A DNA stretch of 64,000 bases from Cryptomeria japonica (lineage: Eukaryota > Streptophyta > Pinopsida > Cupressales > Cupressaceae): positions 473,798,573-473,862,572 of the forward strand of contig NC_081409.1 of assembly GCF_030272615.1 (NCBI RefSeq), read 5' to 3'. Each line of letters opens with the position of its first letter. Within the stretch, counting starts at the first letter, position 1. Position numbers and translations under genes: made by a program. A model generated the notes under the pieces. It saw only the letters and a program-made list of their open reading frames with translations. It did no database searches and had not been told where the DNA came from. Positions 21,031-33,600 of the stretch are shown here, piece after piece.

Positions 21031-24000
21031 CCTCATCCTAACCTCTATGGTTGAACTCCATTAATGAATTAGGTATATCATATGAGTAAGATAATGTCCT
21101 AACCCTAGTAGGAAAGATCTATTTTATGGATTATGCTTTCAATGATTATCTAACATTATTGTAGGGCTTTAACCAAGAGCTATCTTGCTTTATATTCTCT
21201 GGATAAGGGTTATATCTCTAATTATATTATGTTCCCTATTGTATTGGAATTGTGAATATAGGGCAAAATATAGAGTAATTTAAAAAGGGGACATTATAGT
21301 TTACTCTATAGTATATCTTTCTTCCTATGATACATCATTAGGACTTTGTTTAAACTCAAGGGGCTTGGCAAGGTAATGATCATAAAATGAAAAGGGAAAA
21401 CATCATGGAAGAAGCTGCAAAGTAGTCAGCTTAATTTATTATTCCCTTGATGGTATAATGTGGATGTATGAAACAATGAAAGTCAAAACTTCTATTTTTC
21501 TTGCCAAGATACAAGACAACTGACCAGTTAACGTGAAACCTCATCATTGATTGGATTTAAATGGGGGGAATAGATTTAGGAGAAGTGTGATGATTTTGTG
21601 AATCATCTTGCAATTTGTAGAGTAGTTGCTAGGTTGAACTATGTTTATGCATAGATGCGTTCTCAATATTAGTTCTAGAGCCAAAATATAGAAAAATAAT
21701 TGCCATCCCTGAAACTGTGTCTTCCCGTCCCCAAAAGTTGGAGAAGCATTCATAACAATAGAAATTTTCTAAACGTGGCACCACTTCATTGAAATAACAA
21801 GTCCTTTAAATGCACTACCCAATGAATTTTTAGTTTTACCAAGGGTATGATATACAAGCAAACTTAAAACAACTTTCCATAGGGAGGATGTGTAGAATAA
21901 AGGGAATGAAGAGAAACAACATGAAATGGGAAATTTTGTAGTTTATTATAGTGATCTTTTGAGGCATTGGGAAATGTTTGTGACGGCGTTGGCACTTAGT
22001 GACATGGTGGTTGGAACAAGAGTGGGAGGATGTTGACAAGGATTCTTGTTCTTTGGGATGTCACAAGGACGTTGGGTATGCTCTAGTGTCTTGTTGGGGT
22101 CCTCCATGTGATGAGGTGGACATGAGGAGGTGTTCCTAGGATGTACCTAAAATAAAGGGAAAAGGGGAACAAGGGTTGGTTTGTCTTGTTATTGTTTGCA
22201 AAGGAGCTAGGATGGCTAAATTTTTTTTGAATTAATCTCCTCAACATATCTCATGGTGCTTGACAAAGCACAAAGGCATGTTCTCAAAGTAGAGGATGGT
22301 AATGCACTGAATATATCGAAGTAGTGATGTGTGAGGATGGTCTCAATGGCCCTACAAATGTAGCTACCCTACAAAAGGTATTGCATGTGAATTTGAAGAA
22401 GCCCACTAACAAAAGGAAGCTTTAGGGTTTGGTCTAACACCAATTCACGGTTAGCATCATAAGCATTACCTCATGTAAGTAAAATGTCCTATTTTGAATA
22501 TAGTTTTGTTGTGTCTTTGTGCAATCTTGACACTTGTTGGTTAGGATGAAGTGTGCTTTGGCTCAATCCCCTCTTTGTGATGCAGAGGACCCAAGGGTGG
22601 ATTGAATGACTCAACTCAACAAACAAACTCAGAGTGCAAGATCACAAGGCATGACTTATTCTTTGATTCAATGATCCATTCACTAGGCAACCCAATATTA
22701 ACCCGATTTACACCAAACTTGACACAACCTCCAAAAATGATTGAGGAACTCAAGGGCAGGCTTTTAAAACACCTTAGGACATTGGTACAAAGTACAAACC
22801 CTTCCCATGCATTGTCAAAGTTCTTTGACATGTGCAATAATGACATGCTTCACGACCACCCCAAATTCCTAGTAGCCCTCCCTTTTAGGACAGTCATGAA
22901 TATATTTGATATAGATTAGATATAAATATTGTGAAATTATATTTGGATATCCTTTTCGGAGTTCTAAAACATATCTCAAAATGAGCCTAGGTTGTTTTGG
23001 AGGGTATGCATCAAAAATTGACTTTTACCGCTGTTCTAGAGCCCCAATTAGCCCTATTTTACAAAGCAAGTACCTTATTTTTACACTCCACAACTCAAAC
23101 AATGATATAGACAGGTGTCACACAACCCCAAACCACCAATTTAATAGTTTTTGGGCACCCAAACAATCAGATGTTACATAGGTTCACTCAAACCCACACT
23201 TCCTTGGCTTAACACATAGAGATGTTCGGCATTCATTGCTCCAAAGATGCATCCAACCTTGGTCCCTGCAACAATGAAGAAAAACCCATCTGTACAAGAC
23301 CTATCCCTACCATTCCACATGAATATCCCTCAGTGGAATGGAGAGATTTTTACATTTCTTTGATCGAACCCTTGGAAGTAGGGTTTTGGGACAGATTTTA
23401 GAAAAAATTTCACAACATACTCAAATATTAATAAAATCTTATAAAATTGGTGTCCTTAGAAAGGTGATTCAATCAGCTTTCAGGTGGCACCAGTCTCACA
23501 TCCTGATTCGATTGTACAAGAGAGTTATGAACGTTATAGCAGCAAAAAACACAGAAAAATCTGAAAACAAGGCTTTAATTTTGTATTCTTCTTCTTCTCT
23601 TCGACCAAAAACTCACCAACAACCATGCCTCTGCCCAAAAGAGGCTATTTAAACTTGTTTCAACCATTTCCAACTGTTTCTAATTGATTTTTGAATAGAT
23701 GACCGTTGGTTACAAAGAAATGCTCATTAATATGGCAATTTTGTGAAAGTTGCATAGCAACTTTGTTCAAACTCAACAAAATGACTCAAAACCACCTATA
23801 CTTACCCTAGACATGTTAAAATAGACTTAAAAGGACTTATTACATCAATTCCATCCACTTGGAGTACTTTGACCATGATTGACCACATTTGGCCCATGTT
23901 GGTCTACATATGATGATTGGCTTAAAAGCCTTACGAATTGAATTGTATGACCTTGCAAATGAAATTGTATGTATTCCAATTGGTCCTTAGGACCTTCGTA

Positions 24001-24940
24001 TGCTTCCACAAGACAAATTTAAAGAAACCATTACAATAAAGCCTTCATGAGGCATAAGAGTGACTAGGTGCTCCTGCACCAATTTGTGCCCCTTTTTATG
24101 GTTTGCTCCTAAAGATTTGAATTATTGTTGTCCTTTCAAGATACACAAATCCTCAACTACAACGAGTGTTGGAACTCGGTCTAAGATTGCCAAATTTTGC
24201 TTGAGCCTTAACTTTGCGGACTTAGTTCTTTTTTGCCCATTATTTTTTTTAGGTCTTTTTTGCCCATTATTGATAATTGATTTGAGATATCTTTATATGG
24301 TTCTTCATTTATCAGGTTTTCCGAAGTATTGTTGTCATTCATCCTCCATGTGTTTAACATATGTTGGAAGTTGCTAAAATCCAAGAAAAGTCTAAGTCTG
24401 GATGTTTTTTGGTCATTATCTATTTGTTTCACTATGTTGTGACTATTCGATGTGGAACCAAATATTTCTTGTTCAACCAATATCTTGATCCTATGTCCTA
24501 TTTCACATGAGAGTCTTGCAATGGCCATTTGCTCCTTTCCTTCCTTTCAAATCGATTCATTCCACTTCATTTATGGATTCATGAGCTGGATCCAGATATT
24601 TTTTCTAGACAATATTCCATCAACTTTTCCACTTCTATCCCAATTCTTGCAAATATTTGTTCCCTTCCTTCTCCTTGTCTATGTAGATTTTCGAGGTGGA
24701 TTCGAATATTTTCCCCTTCCATTCCATCCACTTCCTACGTTATGCTCCACAAGGTTTCCTTGCATTGCCTTTCATTTCGTTTTGCAAATTTTCCTCTAGC
24801 ATATAGATATTTGGATCCCTATTCCAACATCCTATTCTATCATCCACCTTGGCAATCAAACTTTACAAAAGCTCCAATCACCTTTTGCAGATTTCAACTT
24901 GACATCTAAATATTTTTTTCTACATCCTATGCTGATGACC
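21031..24940. other. Non-coding stretch with minor unidentified frames
   Basis: No gene is recognised. A 106-codon frame at 22602-22919 (plus) and a 104-codon frame at 23338-23652 (plus) show no motif I can name and may be transposon relics or chance. A TAATG/ATATCTCTAAT-rich segment at 21100-21300 looks like LTR DNA. Confidence 0.3.
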
Positions 24941-27100
24941 TGTTGTGACCTTTTTTCACACATCGCTCCATTGCAAATGGGACCTTCCTTGTTTTTTCTT
25001 TTTAGGGTTTTTGTTAGAGCCTCACAACCCTTCCCAACACCATTTTGTCAATTTTGAAAGGTCTGAGTTTTGGAAGTCATAAGTCAGTTTGTGCAAACCA
25101 TGGTCAGAATAGAGTCTAAACACCGTCGATGTGCTGAGAAAGTCTGAAGGACAAAGATTGCAATTGATTTGAGTGAATTTGAACAACTTTCTATTTTTGG
25201 AAAGTTTTTCCTATTTTTTTAGGGATGCTTGCTTTTTCTATTTTTTGGAAAGGGGATCTAGGGTTTGCATTGTTGGAGTTATATTGAAAATGATCAAGAA
25301 TTCCACCCAAAATTCAAATTTTGTTCGAAAAAGCTAAGTTCCTAAATTTGAGGAATCCAAAGGAATTCAAGGTTATAATGATGCATGATTTCAAAATTTC
25401 AAGATGGTTGGAGTAAAATTGGATGAGATATGAAGGGTTTCAAATCTGGTTATCATGGGGAAGATGTTCTTCCAAGTCCGCCTAAAAGAAGTGTGCTAAG
25501 GGAGGAAGTGTCTTCAAGTCTGCCCAAGTTTAGAGTGCACATGCATAACTCCCTTCAAGTCCGCTTGCCTATGGTGCATAACCTTGTTGAAGTCTGCTTG
25601 CCTCCGGTGCAGAAGACCTATGAAGTACGCTTGGCATGAGTGAGAAAGATTGATCAAGTCCACCCAAGGGTTGAGGAAACAACAAGTAAAGGATGCAAGT
25701 CACATAAAGTCCGCCTAGCCAAGAGAACATGGTGTACGACTCCCGCCAAGTCCGCCGTATAAGAGGTGCAAAGGATTGATCAAGTCCGCCTAGGACTAGT
25801 TTGCAAAATGGAAGAGATTTCTATAAAGTCCGCTTTCCGATGGTGCACAAGTTCTATGAAGTCCGCTTTCCTATGGTGCACAAGTTCTATGAAGTCCGCT
25901 TGGTATGAATAAGGGAAGGAAACAAGTCAAGTCTGCCTAGAAGTGTTAGGTGGAACACATGCTATGAAGTCTGCCCAAGCTGGAAAAGAATAAGGAAATG
26001 GCAAAGTCTGCCTTGGCTGGGAAATAGTTTGGTTGGCAGCAAGGAAAGAAAAATATTCTCTCAACTCCGCTATGCCAAGGAAAGAAACTCATTAATCTCG
26101 CCAACATAAGGAAAGGATTCTCATGAAGTCCATCCTGCCTTGAAAATCTGATCAGCAAGCAAGGAAAATATTTTACCAACTCCACCATGGTGAAGGAAAG
26201 AAAGTTTGAAAATTTGAGCTAAGGGAATGAAGAAAGGTTTAGAAAGTTTCAAAATTTGGAAGAGGAAAGAAGGATGGAGTTTGATTCATGAACTCAAACT
26301 GAAAAAATAGAAACTTTCTCACAGAACTAAACTCAAACTAGAATCAACATCAGAACTTTCCCAAGTGATTGAGTTCAACTGAAATCAAAATAGAAACTTT
26401 CTTAAGAGACTAAACTCAACAAAGAAATAAGACATGTCTAGGTTCGATGAATGGAAGAAAAATAGAAACAAATCTAGTTTGAATTTGGAAGGACTGACTG
26501 GGTTTCTAATTGCAAAATTCGAACTCTTGAAGAATGAATCATTCATTCATTTCTCTCATTCAAGCAGTTTGAATTTGAAGAGATAGACACTTGAAGAAAG
26601 ATTATTTCAGGTTTTCTAAAGCATTTTCAGATCCTCAAGAACAGTTCGAAAATTTTCATTGAGGAGAAGACAAACAAGGGTTTTCATCTATTTCTCAAGG
26701 TGATAGGGGTATTCTAGTTTGTTTCCTTACCTTTTGATGAAGATTCAAGGCATCTTCGGTGATTTTCAATCTACTTTTCAAAGTTTTGGAGGAGATTTTC
26801 AGGGACTTAGTCTGATTTTCACATATTTTCCAGAATTCGAATATGATTTCAACATTTATTTTGCAGATTTTGGGACTAAGTTATTCATTTTCAGATTAGT
26901 CAAAGACAAATTTCACTCCCAAACCTTCAAAGTTTTTAAGGGTTTCTAAAAGTTTCTAAGTGTTCACAGCTTGTTAAAGGCTAAGAGAGTTGAGGAATTG
27001 GAGTAAAAGGGACCAAAATCAGAGCACTCTGCCATCAAACCTTCAAAATTTACACTTAACGTAAGAATCTTAACTTAATTTTCTCTTGGTTTTGCAGATC
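24941..27100 (+). mobile_element. Probable gypsy-type LTR and leader (start of an element)
   Basis: The segment begins TGTTGTGACC, followed by TTCACACATCGCTCCATTGC and AAATGGGA. The same terminal block occurs in reverse orientation at about 58928-58973. TGTTGTGA is a plausible LTR start. The downstream 2 kb contains the short-motif array at 25460-26190 and has no coding region. The 3' LTR boundary and primer site were not found, so the extent is uncertain. Confidence 0.4.
25460..26190. repeat. Interspersed AAGTCCGC array (about 19 copies)
   Basis: The core AAGTCCGCYT (variants AAGTCTGCC, AACTCCGC) recurs every 25-50 bp with mostly dissimilar spacers. Around 25830-25910 a 27-bp unit containing ATGGTGCACAAGTTCTATG is repeated in tandem. 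Read on the minus strand, parts of it give in-frame peptide repeats of the KADFIELVHHR type. Confidence 0.7.
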
Positions 27101-27106
27101 ATAAAT

Positions 27107-27363
27107 GGCAGCTGAAGGCGGGATCATCGTAGAAAACACAAATGGAGTTTCAAGCCAAATTCAGAATTGAAGACAGGTCCACAAGCAAGGTTCGTCCGAG
27201 CATAGAGATGGACGAAATTTGGCTAAGTATGGGAAAACTATTTTGTAGAAAAAATTCCAAATTCCTCCATTATGGCGAAGGCATAGAGGAATTCGTCTCC
27301 AAATTTGAGGCACTTAAAAAGAATTTCAAGATATCAAGAAAGAAGGGTCCTCAGACTTGGTGA
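27107..27363 (+). pseudogene. Unidentified retroelement-like reading frame
   Basis: An acceptor-like TTTTGCAG at about 27091-27098 precedes an ATG at 27107 (MAAEGGIIVENTNGV). The better frame then shifts to 27142-27363, a basic peptide with MEFQAKFRIEDRSTSK, EIWLSMGKLFCRKNSKFLHY and EEFVSKFEALKKNFK. A frameshift separates them and a stop follows at 27361. I cannot name the family. Its position about 2.1 kb after the LTR-like start at 24941 suggests the first coding exon of that element (inference). Confidence 0.35.
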
Positions 27364-28620
27364 AGATATGGAAAAATAAAATAAATTTTTGACGACTTAA
27401 AGGATTTCATCATCTTGAAGAATTAAAGACAAGCTCCCAATCAGAATTAGATGGTGACAAGAAGAAACAAATTTCCATACTTAGACAATTTCTTCACACA
27501 AATTGGAGAATTCAAGGAAGACATCCAACACGCCGAGGTGGTGCCTTGTCATCTTCCAACCAATCAGATTTTTCCAAGTCAACATGTCTAGGTTCAATGA
27601 ACCCGACTTATCCACAAAAGCTTCTAGAGGGCACACTTCACAATGCAACAACCTTCTATTTTTATTGTTGGCTCATATTTAGCAAGAAGGACAAGTGTCC
27701 CCAAATGTAATTTTCTCATTGGTCGAGGGGTAGTTAGTTGTAACAAACCTTTCAATCTGGGCCCTTGATCATTGTTTGATCTCAGCCGTTCAAAACTTTT
27801 TGTGCAACTATATAAGGTTTCCTCCTCTCATGTGGAGAATGTGAGGTTTTTGAAATATTGTTGTGAGAGGTCATTTTTGGATAATATATTACTTGTGTGC
27901 TTCTAGGCTTTGTAATCTCTATTATCTGAATGATTAGCAAGGTTTTCAATTTCTTCAACACAATAGATTAGATTTTATTTAATGTATGTTAGATTGAATG
28001 CAAGATTTGACAAGTATTGATTTGTGGTGTATTTCCGCTCATACTTTTGATGAACAAATGATTTTTGTTCATTGTGTAAAGTTAGTCTGAGCTTACTTTG
28101 TGGATGCTTAACTTTTGTTTGGATAAATGTTGTTCAATTTGAGGGTAGTTATTCATGATGTGAAAATCATAAGCACATCCCTTGAAGATTGCACCCACTT
28201 TGTGTAGTTATCTTGAGCGAGGCGAAGCAAAGTGTGGTTATTGAGTTTACCTAGTCAATACCGTCTCTTGAATTCCTAGGAATAGATTAGAACTTCTAAG
28301 CCCTTGTCTCCTTTTCAGTTTTTCCATGATCCAAGTCCCAAATGATAGAGCTTCATTGTCTAAACCTTCATTGTGAATTGAACAAGCCAAGCGTAAGTCC
28401 CTTTGTGTATTACTAGCATATCGCAATGCCCATTGAGCTTATCCACACGTCAGGACCTGACAAAAGAAACCTTGGAATCACCATATGATCTTCTCGCAAT
28501 CTTAGCATAAGCGGTGATTTTTCAAGAGAGGATAGAGTGTCTTTGGATATTTTATTCTGAGTTTGGTGAATGATATAACACACACCAACATGACCATTTG
28601 CAAACATCTTTCCTTGTCAT
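27364..28620 (+). other. LTR-like sequence with a TATA box
   Basis: No gene is seen. TATATAAG at 27809-27816 follows CTCAGCCGTTCAAAAC, a context typical of LTR promoters. The following 800 bp to about 28620 is non-coding. LTR ends were not resolved. Confidence 0.35.
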
Positions 28621-30998
28621 TTTATCCCTTTGAAGCTCATTTTGTAGATTTTCAAGATGCATCTAGACTTGTTTCAAAAGCCTAGTTTCAATATCTTGTT
28701 CAACATGAAAATCCCACATCCCTTTCTCGACATCCAGTTCTTCAACGATTTTCCGTATTCCTCCCATGTCACATCCTATTGACTTCAAGTACTCCTAGAT
28801 TGCTTCAAAACCACCAATAATGTTCGATTTGGCCTTGCAACTATCATATTTGCCTTTCCCAACCAGAAAATGTATCATATCTCAAGGGCACAAAATCTTT
28901 TCCAAATTTAATGGTGGATGATGAAGAGCGCCGTGCTGCCATGAATAGGATAGCTTGAATTGTAGATGCAGGTAACATTCACGCCATCTCCTGGCAGCAA
29001 CCATTTTTAGTAGATTTGGTGAGATCTCAACTTGTTTAACATGCAACATTGATGACATCTTTCCATGATTCGAGTTTTCTCAAGGTTTTAGCAACAAAAC
29101 ACATTGCTATAAATAATAGTCTGTTGGGCATTTATATGGTTAATCATTCTCCATTTCGACATGATGCAATGCTGAATAAGATGTAGGGTTTCAATCCTTG
29201 CATGTCCAACGACCATTAGAGCAGCTCATTTTGCAAATCATGAAGAGATAGCTATCATGTAGGAGATATTTCTAACAAGACTTCCAAGCAATGAAGTGTG
29301 ATAGGGTCTTCTTACCTTAGGGTTTTTTCTTGCCACATTTGATGTTGTGAATGTAATAATGATTTGATAAATGTTGCAACAATTCAATATATTGTAGACA
29401 TTGTTTGTAATGGTCTTTTCTTATTGCCTGGAATTTCTAAAAGTTTGGAGGGGGATTATTAAGAATGTTCATTTAATAATATTATATTGTTTTTGTCATT
29501 TTTATGTGTTGTCTTTTGGTTGATTGTCAATTTGTAACCCATCATAAGGTACTGGTCTTGGAAGTATTTGACCCTCCATGCATTTCAAAATGAACAATAT
29601 CCTTAACTTGTAGTGAAGAAGCAGGAAGTAGATTTGTATGCATTTCAAGATTCAACATTTTAAATAGTGAAACATCTCTAGCGAACCTTGAAGGATTTCA
29701 CCTTAGGAGAATGATGTCTTGCATACCTACATCTTGCATTTTTACAATGATATCTTGATCAGCTTAATAGAGGCTATATGTGCAGTAGGTTAATCCCTAG
29801 TCTAGTGATGATTTTTTGGGCCAAGTATGTTTTGGTTTGTAAATTTTCAATCATAATCAAGTCTTGTTCAAGATTACCTCTAGGAATATACTCTCCTGGA
29901 TCAAGTTAAGTCCAAAGTAAAGGAGAGATTATCCACTCATCAATTGGCTTATCATTGCTCATTCTTTGTTGATAAGCTGGTCTATCTACGTTCACGAACA
30001 ATATATCCTTGGCTTTGAATCGGATAGATCACTCTTAAGTGTGTACAGCAATTTTGGGACCCAACAGGGTATAGTAAACAATAGACAGGGGCTTCTTTGA
30101 ATCAATGCTAGTTAAAGGCACAAATGCAGGGAACTATGGAATATACCATGATACAAAATCTTCCTCCATTTTGTAATGGCTATCTCCAGATCTGAATATG
30201 GGCTAACCCCTCTATGATTGTGTTTTACTGACTATTAGAGATTAGTAAAACTATTCGAGTCTTATTTCTAGCAGTTTCTCTTTTTGCTATTGACAACCCT
30301 TTTAATGTGAAAATATTTGGTATATCATATTTACCCTTGCCAAGTTTTGGAAAAGGGTGGTGTTACTGCCAGATGTTCTGCTTTTTGTCCTGGAAGCTCG
30401 TCAAGGTCTTGGTTTCTTTTTTATCAGCTCTTAGGTTGTAAATGCCTTAAACATTCAGGCTAATAAAAAATTAGATATGACTTTAAGAGTTGAAACAGTT
30501 TCCTAGCATATGTTCTGGTGCTTTTCTGACCAAGAGTTCCACATTAATACATTTTAGATTTGTTTCTTTCATTTCCTCAAGTACAATAGAGAGTTCATGT
30601 TTAACCTCTCATATAACTTCAACATTACTCTATCATTATTGAACTTAAAGTTTTGTACCTTACTGGCAAGACTCCACCTTTCCTGTATGATGGGGTTTGA
30701 CACAGAGTTGCGTAAGTGAATGCCAGGGAGTTAACTCTGACATTCATTTGTGCACTTAATGTCAACAATGCCATGCAATTAGAACCTCATGGAGTCCACT
30801 CCAGTGTGATGCTGTTCAGATGCCATGAAGCTGGATTGAGATGTCAGATTATGCAACACAAGAGTGAAGAGATCATGGAGATCCATTCCACAATGCTGCT
30901 CACTTTCAGGCTAGGAAGAAGAACTCTTTAACTAGTAAGTTTATCTATAACAGTAAGCGTATACTTTATCAGAATTCTGATATAGAGATTGTATAACA
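28621..30998. other. Non-coding stretch, no gene seen
   Basis: Short broken frames only. Nothing recognised on either strand. Confidence 0.4.
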
Positions 30999-31006
30999 AG
31001 GTTTAA

Positions 31007-31165
31007 TTTTTTTTTTGCACTAGTATTCGCATAGTGTAATGGTTTAAATGTGGTGGTCTTGTTCTTGCTGTCAAGGTTCAAACCCCATTGGGGTGGGGAT
31101 TAGGTACCTTGTTTGTGACCTCACTGGTTCATAGTTCCAGGTCAAAAGCGTGTACCCCATAGAAA
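31007..31165 (+). mobile_element. SINE-like unit with tRNA-type promoter
   Basis: TGGTTTAAATG at 31040-31050 fits the RNA polymerase III box A, and GTTCAAACC at 31076-31084 fits box B, with the usual spacing of about 35 bases. An 8-base direct repeat AGGTTTAA flanks the unit (30999-31006 and 31166-31173), compatible with a target duplication. A T-run at 31006-31015 sits at the 5' side, which is atypical for a SINE tail, so the boundaries and orientation of the tail are unclear. It does not fold as a functional tRNA that I can see. Confidence 0.45.
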
Positions 31166-31173
31166 AGGTTTAA

Positions 31174-31720
31174 AAATGTTTGCCATGTATATTCAACTTT
31201 CATACTCATTTCATTTAGCATGATAGAATTGCTGATTGAACCACTCTCTGGTCATGACTACTTGCTTTGTGTTCATTATTCATCTGAAATTCATATGGCT
31301 ATCATCACACTTTGCCATCTCAAGAAGTAGATCATGGGTATTTGGTAGTTATCACATAAAAAGGCATGCTTAAGAATTTTTTGAATTGTTGCTCTAACAA
31401 AGATCATAATACAATTCAGTACTCCAAGATTAATGTTTTAAATACATGGAATGAAGCTGTCATCATTTATGCATTTAGAGATAAGAATTTTGCTCTCTTT
31501 ATTAACATGCTAATTGAAATACAATGATACTAGCATGTGACAGCAAAAGACTAGCAAAAAACTTTGGCCCATGCTAAATTAAGACTCATACACAGGTATT
31601 GTGCAAGATGGACCCATCTGCAGAACACCACCAAGCCCCTCACGCAGGGTAATGGTGTAGTAGATTGGGCAAAGTTCCTGTGATCACATAATTAATATTA
31701 CATGCTCATGTTTACAAATG
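31174..31720. other. Non-coding stretch, no gene seen
   Basis: AT-rich sequence leading up to the gypsy element's target duplication (TGAGA, 31721-31725). Confidence 0.45.
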
Positions 31721-31725
31721 TGAGA

Positions 31726-32826
31726 TGAAATATTCTTTCCTCAGACTTTGGTGGAATTTACAGATTTGACTTGTTTTAAGGTATTAAGTTACTCCATTGT
31801 CATGAATTTGATTGTGCATGCATCAATAGGAGTTCAAACGATAAAGATGTAAACAGAACTTTCAAAAGAAATGGATACTTTCTGATTACTATTAGTGAAA
31901 TATCAGAATTATTACATACTCGCACGAGTCTCAAATAAGAGGAGCAATCAGAATAATATTGATGCAAATACCAGGAGCTTGTATCGAATTCTTCGAGTGC
32001 TGCTTTCAGATATTAGACACTGTATATTGCAGATTGATTCCTGTAGAAGACTATCTGCTAAAAAGCAGGCTGCACCAGAGAAAATTCAATTTTGGATGAG
32101 ACGCCACTGTTCTTTGCTATGAATCGCTCCACCCAGCATCAAGGACGTTACAATTCTGCCATTAATCACACCATACAGCAAATAATTTAGTAATAAATGT
32201 CTACACACAGCAAAAGCTTGAATCTCTGCATAATGATGAGTCCTTGCAGGCCGTCCTGCAGATTTGAAACTCGAACCTCTAATCCTGGCAAAGAATGAAT
32301 AATCTGAAATCCTGGGGCTACGTCCAGACCTTTAAGCATCTAGGGGTTTCGTTCTAGATCAGAGAACTCCTTGTGTGTTTCTCAGAGAGAAGCTTAGTGT
32401 GAAGAAAATCATAAATGATCGAATCCATCCAATGAGTTCATCGAATGCCTTTAATAAGCCTTTCACTTCTATTTTCCTTCTTCGACAAAGGCTTCCAAAA
32501 TAGCAATATCCCACCGTTCATTATTAACCTTGGCTTATATTATTTATTTCGCCAATGTGTTTAGCAGCTCCAAATAAATAAGGTTTTAAGTTAGGCTTGA
32601 ATATATTAATTTGCCTAAGTAAATATAAATCATCTTCACGATATTACTTTAAGTGGCCCCATAATAATTATGAAATATGAATTATGAGTGTAACTATAGC
32701 TTTTTCCACATATTTGATTATTAACTTATTCCCATGATTATTCCTTGCCTTAGCCTATGGGAATAAAATAGGCCGACATGATTATTCATTTATTTTTTGA
32801 TGTGCTAGGCGAGGAGGGACGTTACA
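31726..32826 (-). repeat. 3' LTR of the gag-protease gypsy element
   Basis: On the plus strand it begins TGAAATATTCTTTCCTC and ends GACGTTACA. On the element strand it starts TGTAAC and ends CA, canonical termini. Confidence 0.88.
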
Positions 32827-32841
32827 GTCCTCCCTTTCCGG
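32827..32841 (-). promoter_or_regulatory. Polypurine tract
   Basis: The minus strand reads CCGGAAAGGGAGGAC, ending exactly at the 3' LTR. Confidence 0.75.
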
Positions 32842-33102
32842 GATTGCTTGCCCTCGAGCAAACACCTAGCAACCCGCTGCTCCACTCTGATTAAAACATC
32901 ATACGCCACAATCTGTGAAGCAACATCATGGAATCCATGCAAACTACCCTTCAATACCCGGATCCCATTTCATAATGTAGAACCCGCTATAATAGATGAA
33001 GAGGTTTGTCAACCAGTTGCCCCTAAGTAACCATCCATGCATGGAGGACACCAAGAGAATGAGAAGATGAACTCCATTATGCCAATAAACCAACAAAAAT
33101 GG

Positions 33103-33600
33103 CTACCAAACCTTGCTGTCATAATTCTGATTAGCAACATAGATGATATTAAATATGTCATCAAACCAATGCCAATCAAAGAAAATCACTCCACACTCCA
33201 TCTCCATCCAAAAGAAATACCCCTCAACATTCCCATACTCGTGAATCATTGATGTAGTCAATGCAAAATCAAGAAGTGCTATATGATTCCAACTAGGACA
33301 GCCACTAGTCCATAAGGAATCAAAGAATATGAAGTCACCAATCAACAAAGATATCGCTGCCATATCAAGAGAAATAAGTGACAAACTCAAAAATGAAGAA
33401 TGTTTGCCATTACTGCTCAACACAGACAACTCTTGAGTGGCTGGCCCACTAAGAGAGTCATCAACCAGGTCACTACCACCATCATGAGAATGATCAACTG
33501 TCTCAATTGGAAACTCTCGTTTAGGCAACGCATGTCTCTCATCACCAAGGTGAGTTTGCATACACTTGGCTGCCACAACCTCTGGGTTATCATTTTCGGT
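33103..33600 (-). pseudogene. Unassigned 3' coding region of the gypsy element
   Basis: The protease frame (open from 33798) continues here to a stop at 33103 with no RT motif. The composition shifts to a hydrophobic, aromatic-rich stretch (FIFFDSLWTSG, then VIFFDWHWFDDIFNI) that I cannot assign. It may be non-coding DNA left by the deletion of pol and read through by chance. Confidence 0.4.

Noticed and set aside
31020-31100. Functional tRNA gene
   Set aside because: Box A and box B are present, but I could not draw a cloverleaf with an acceptor stem or anticodon arm, so a SINE-like unit is the better reading.
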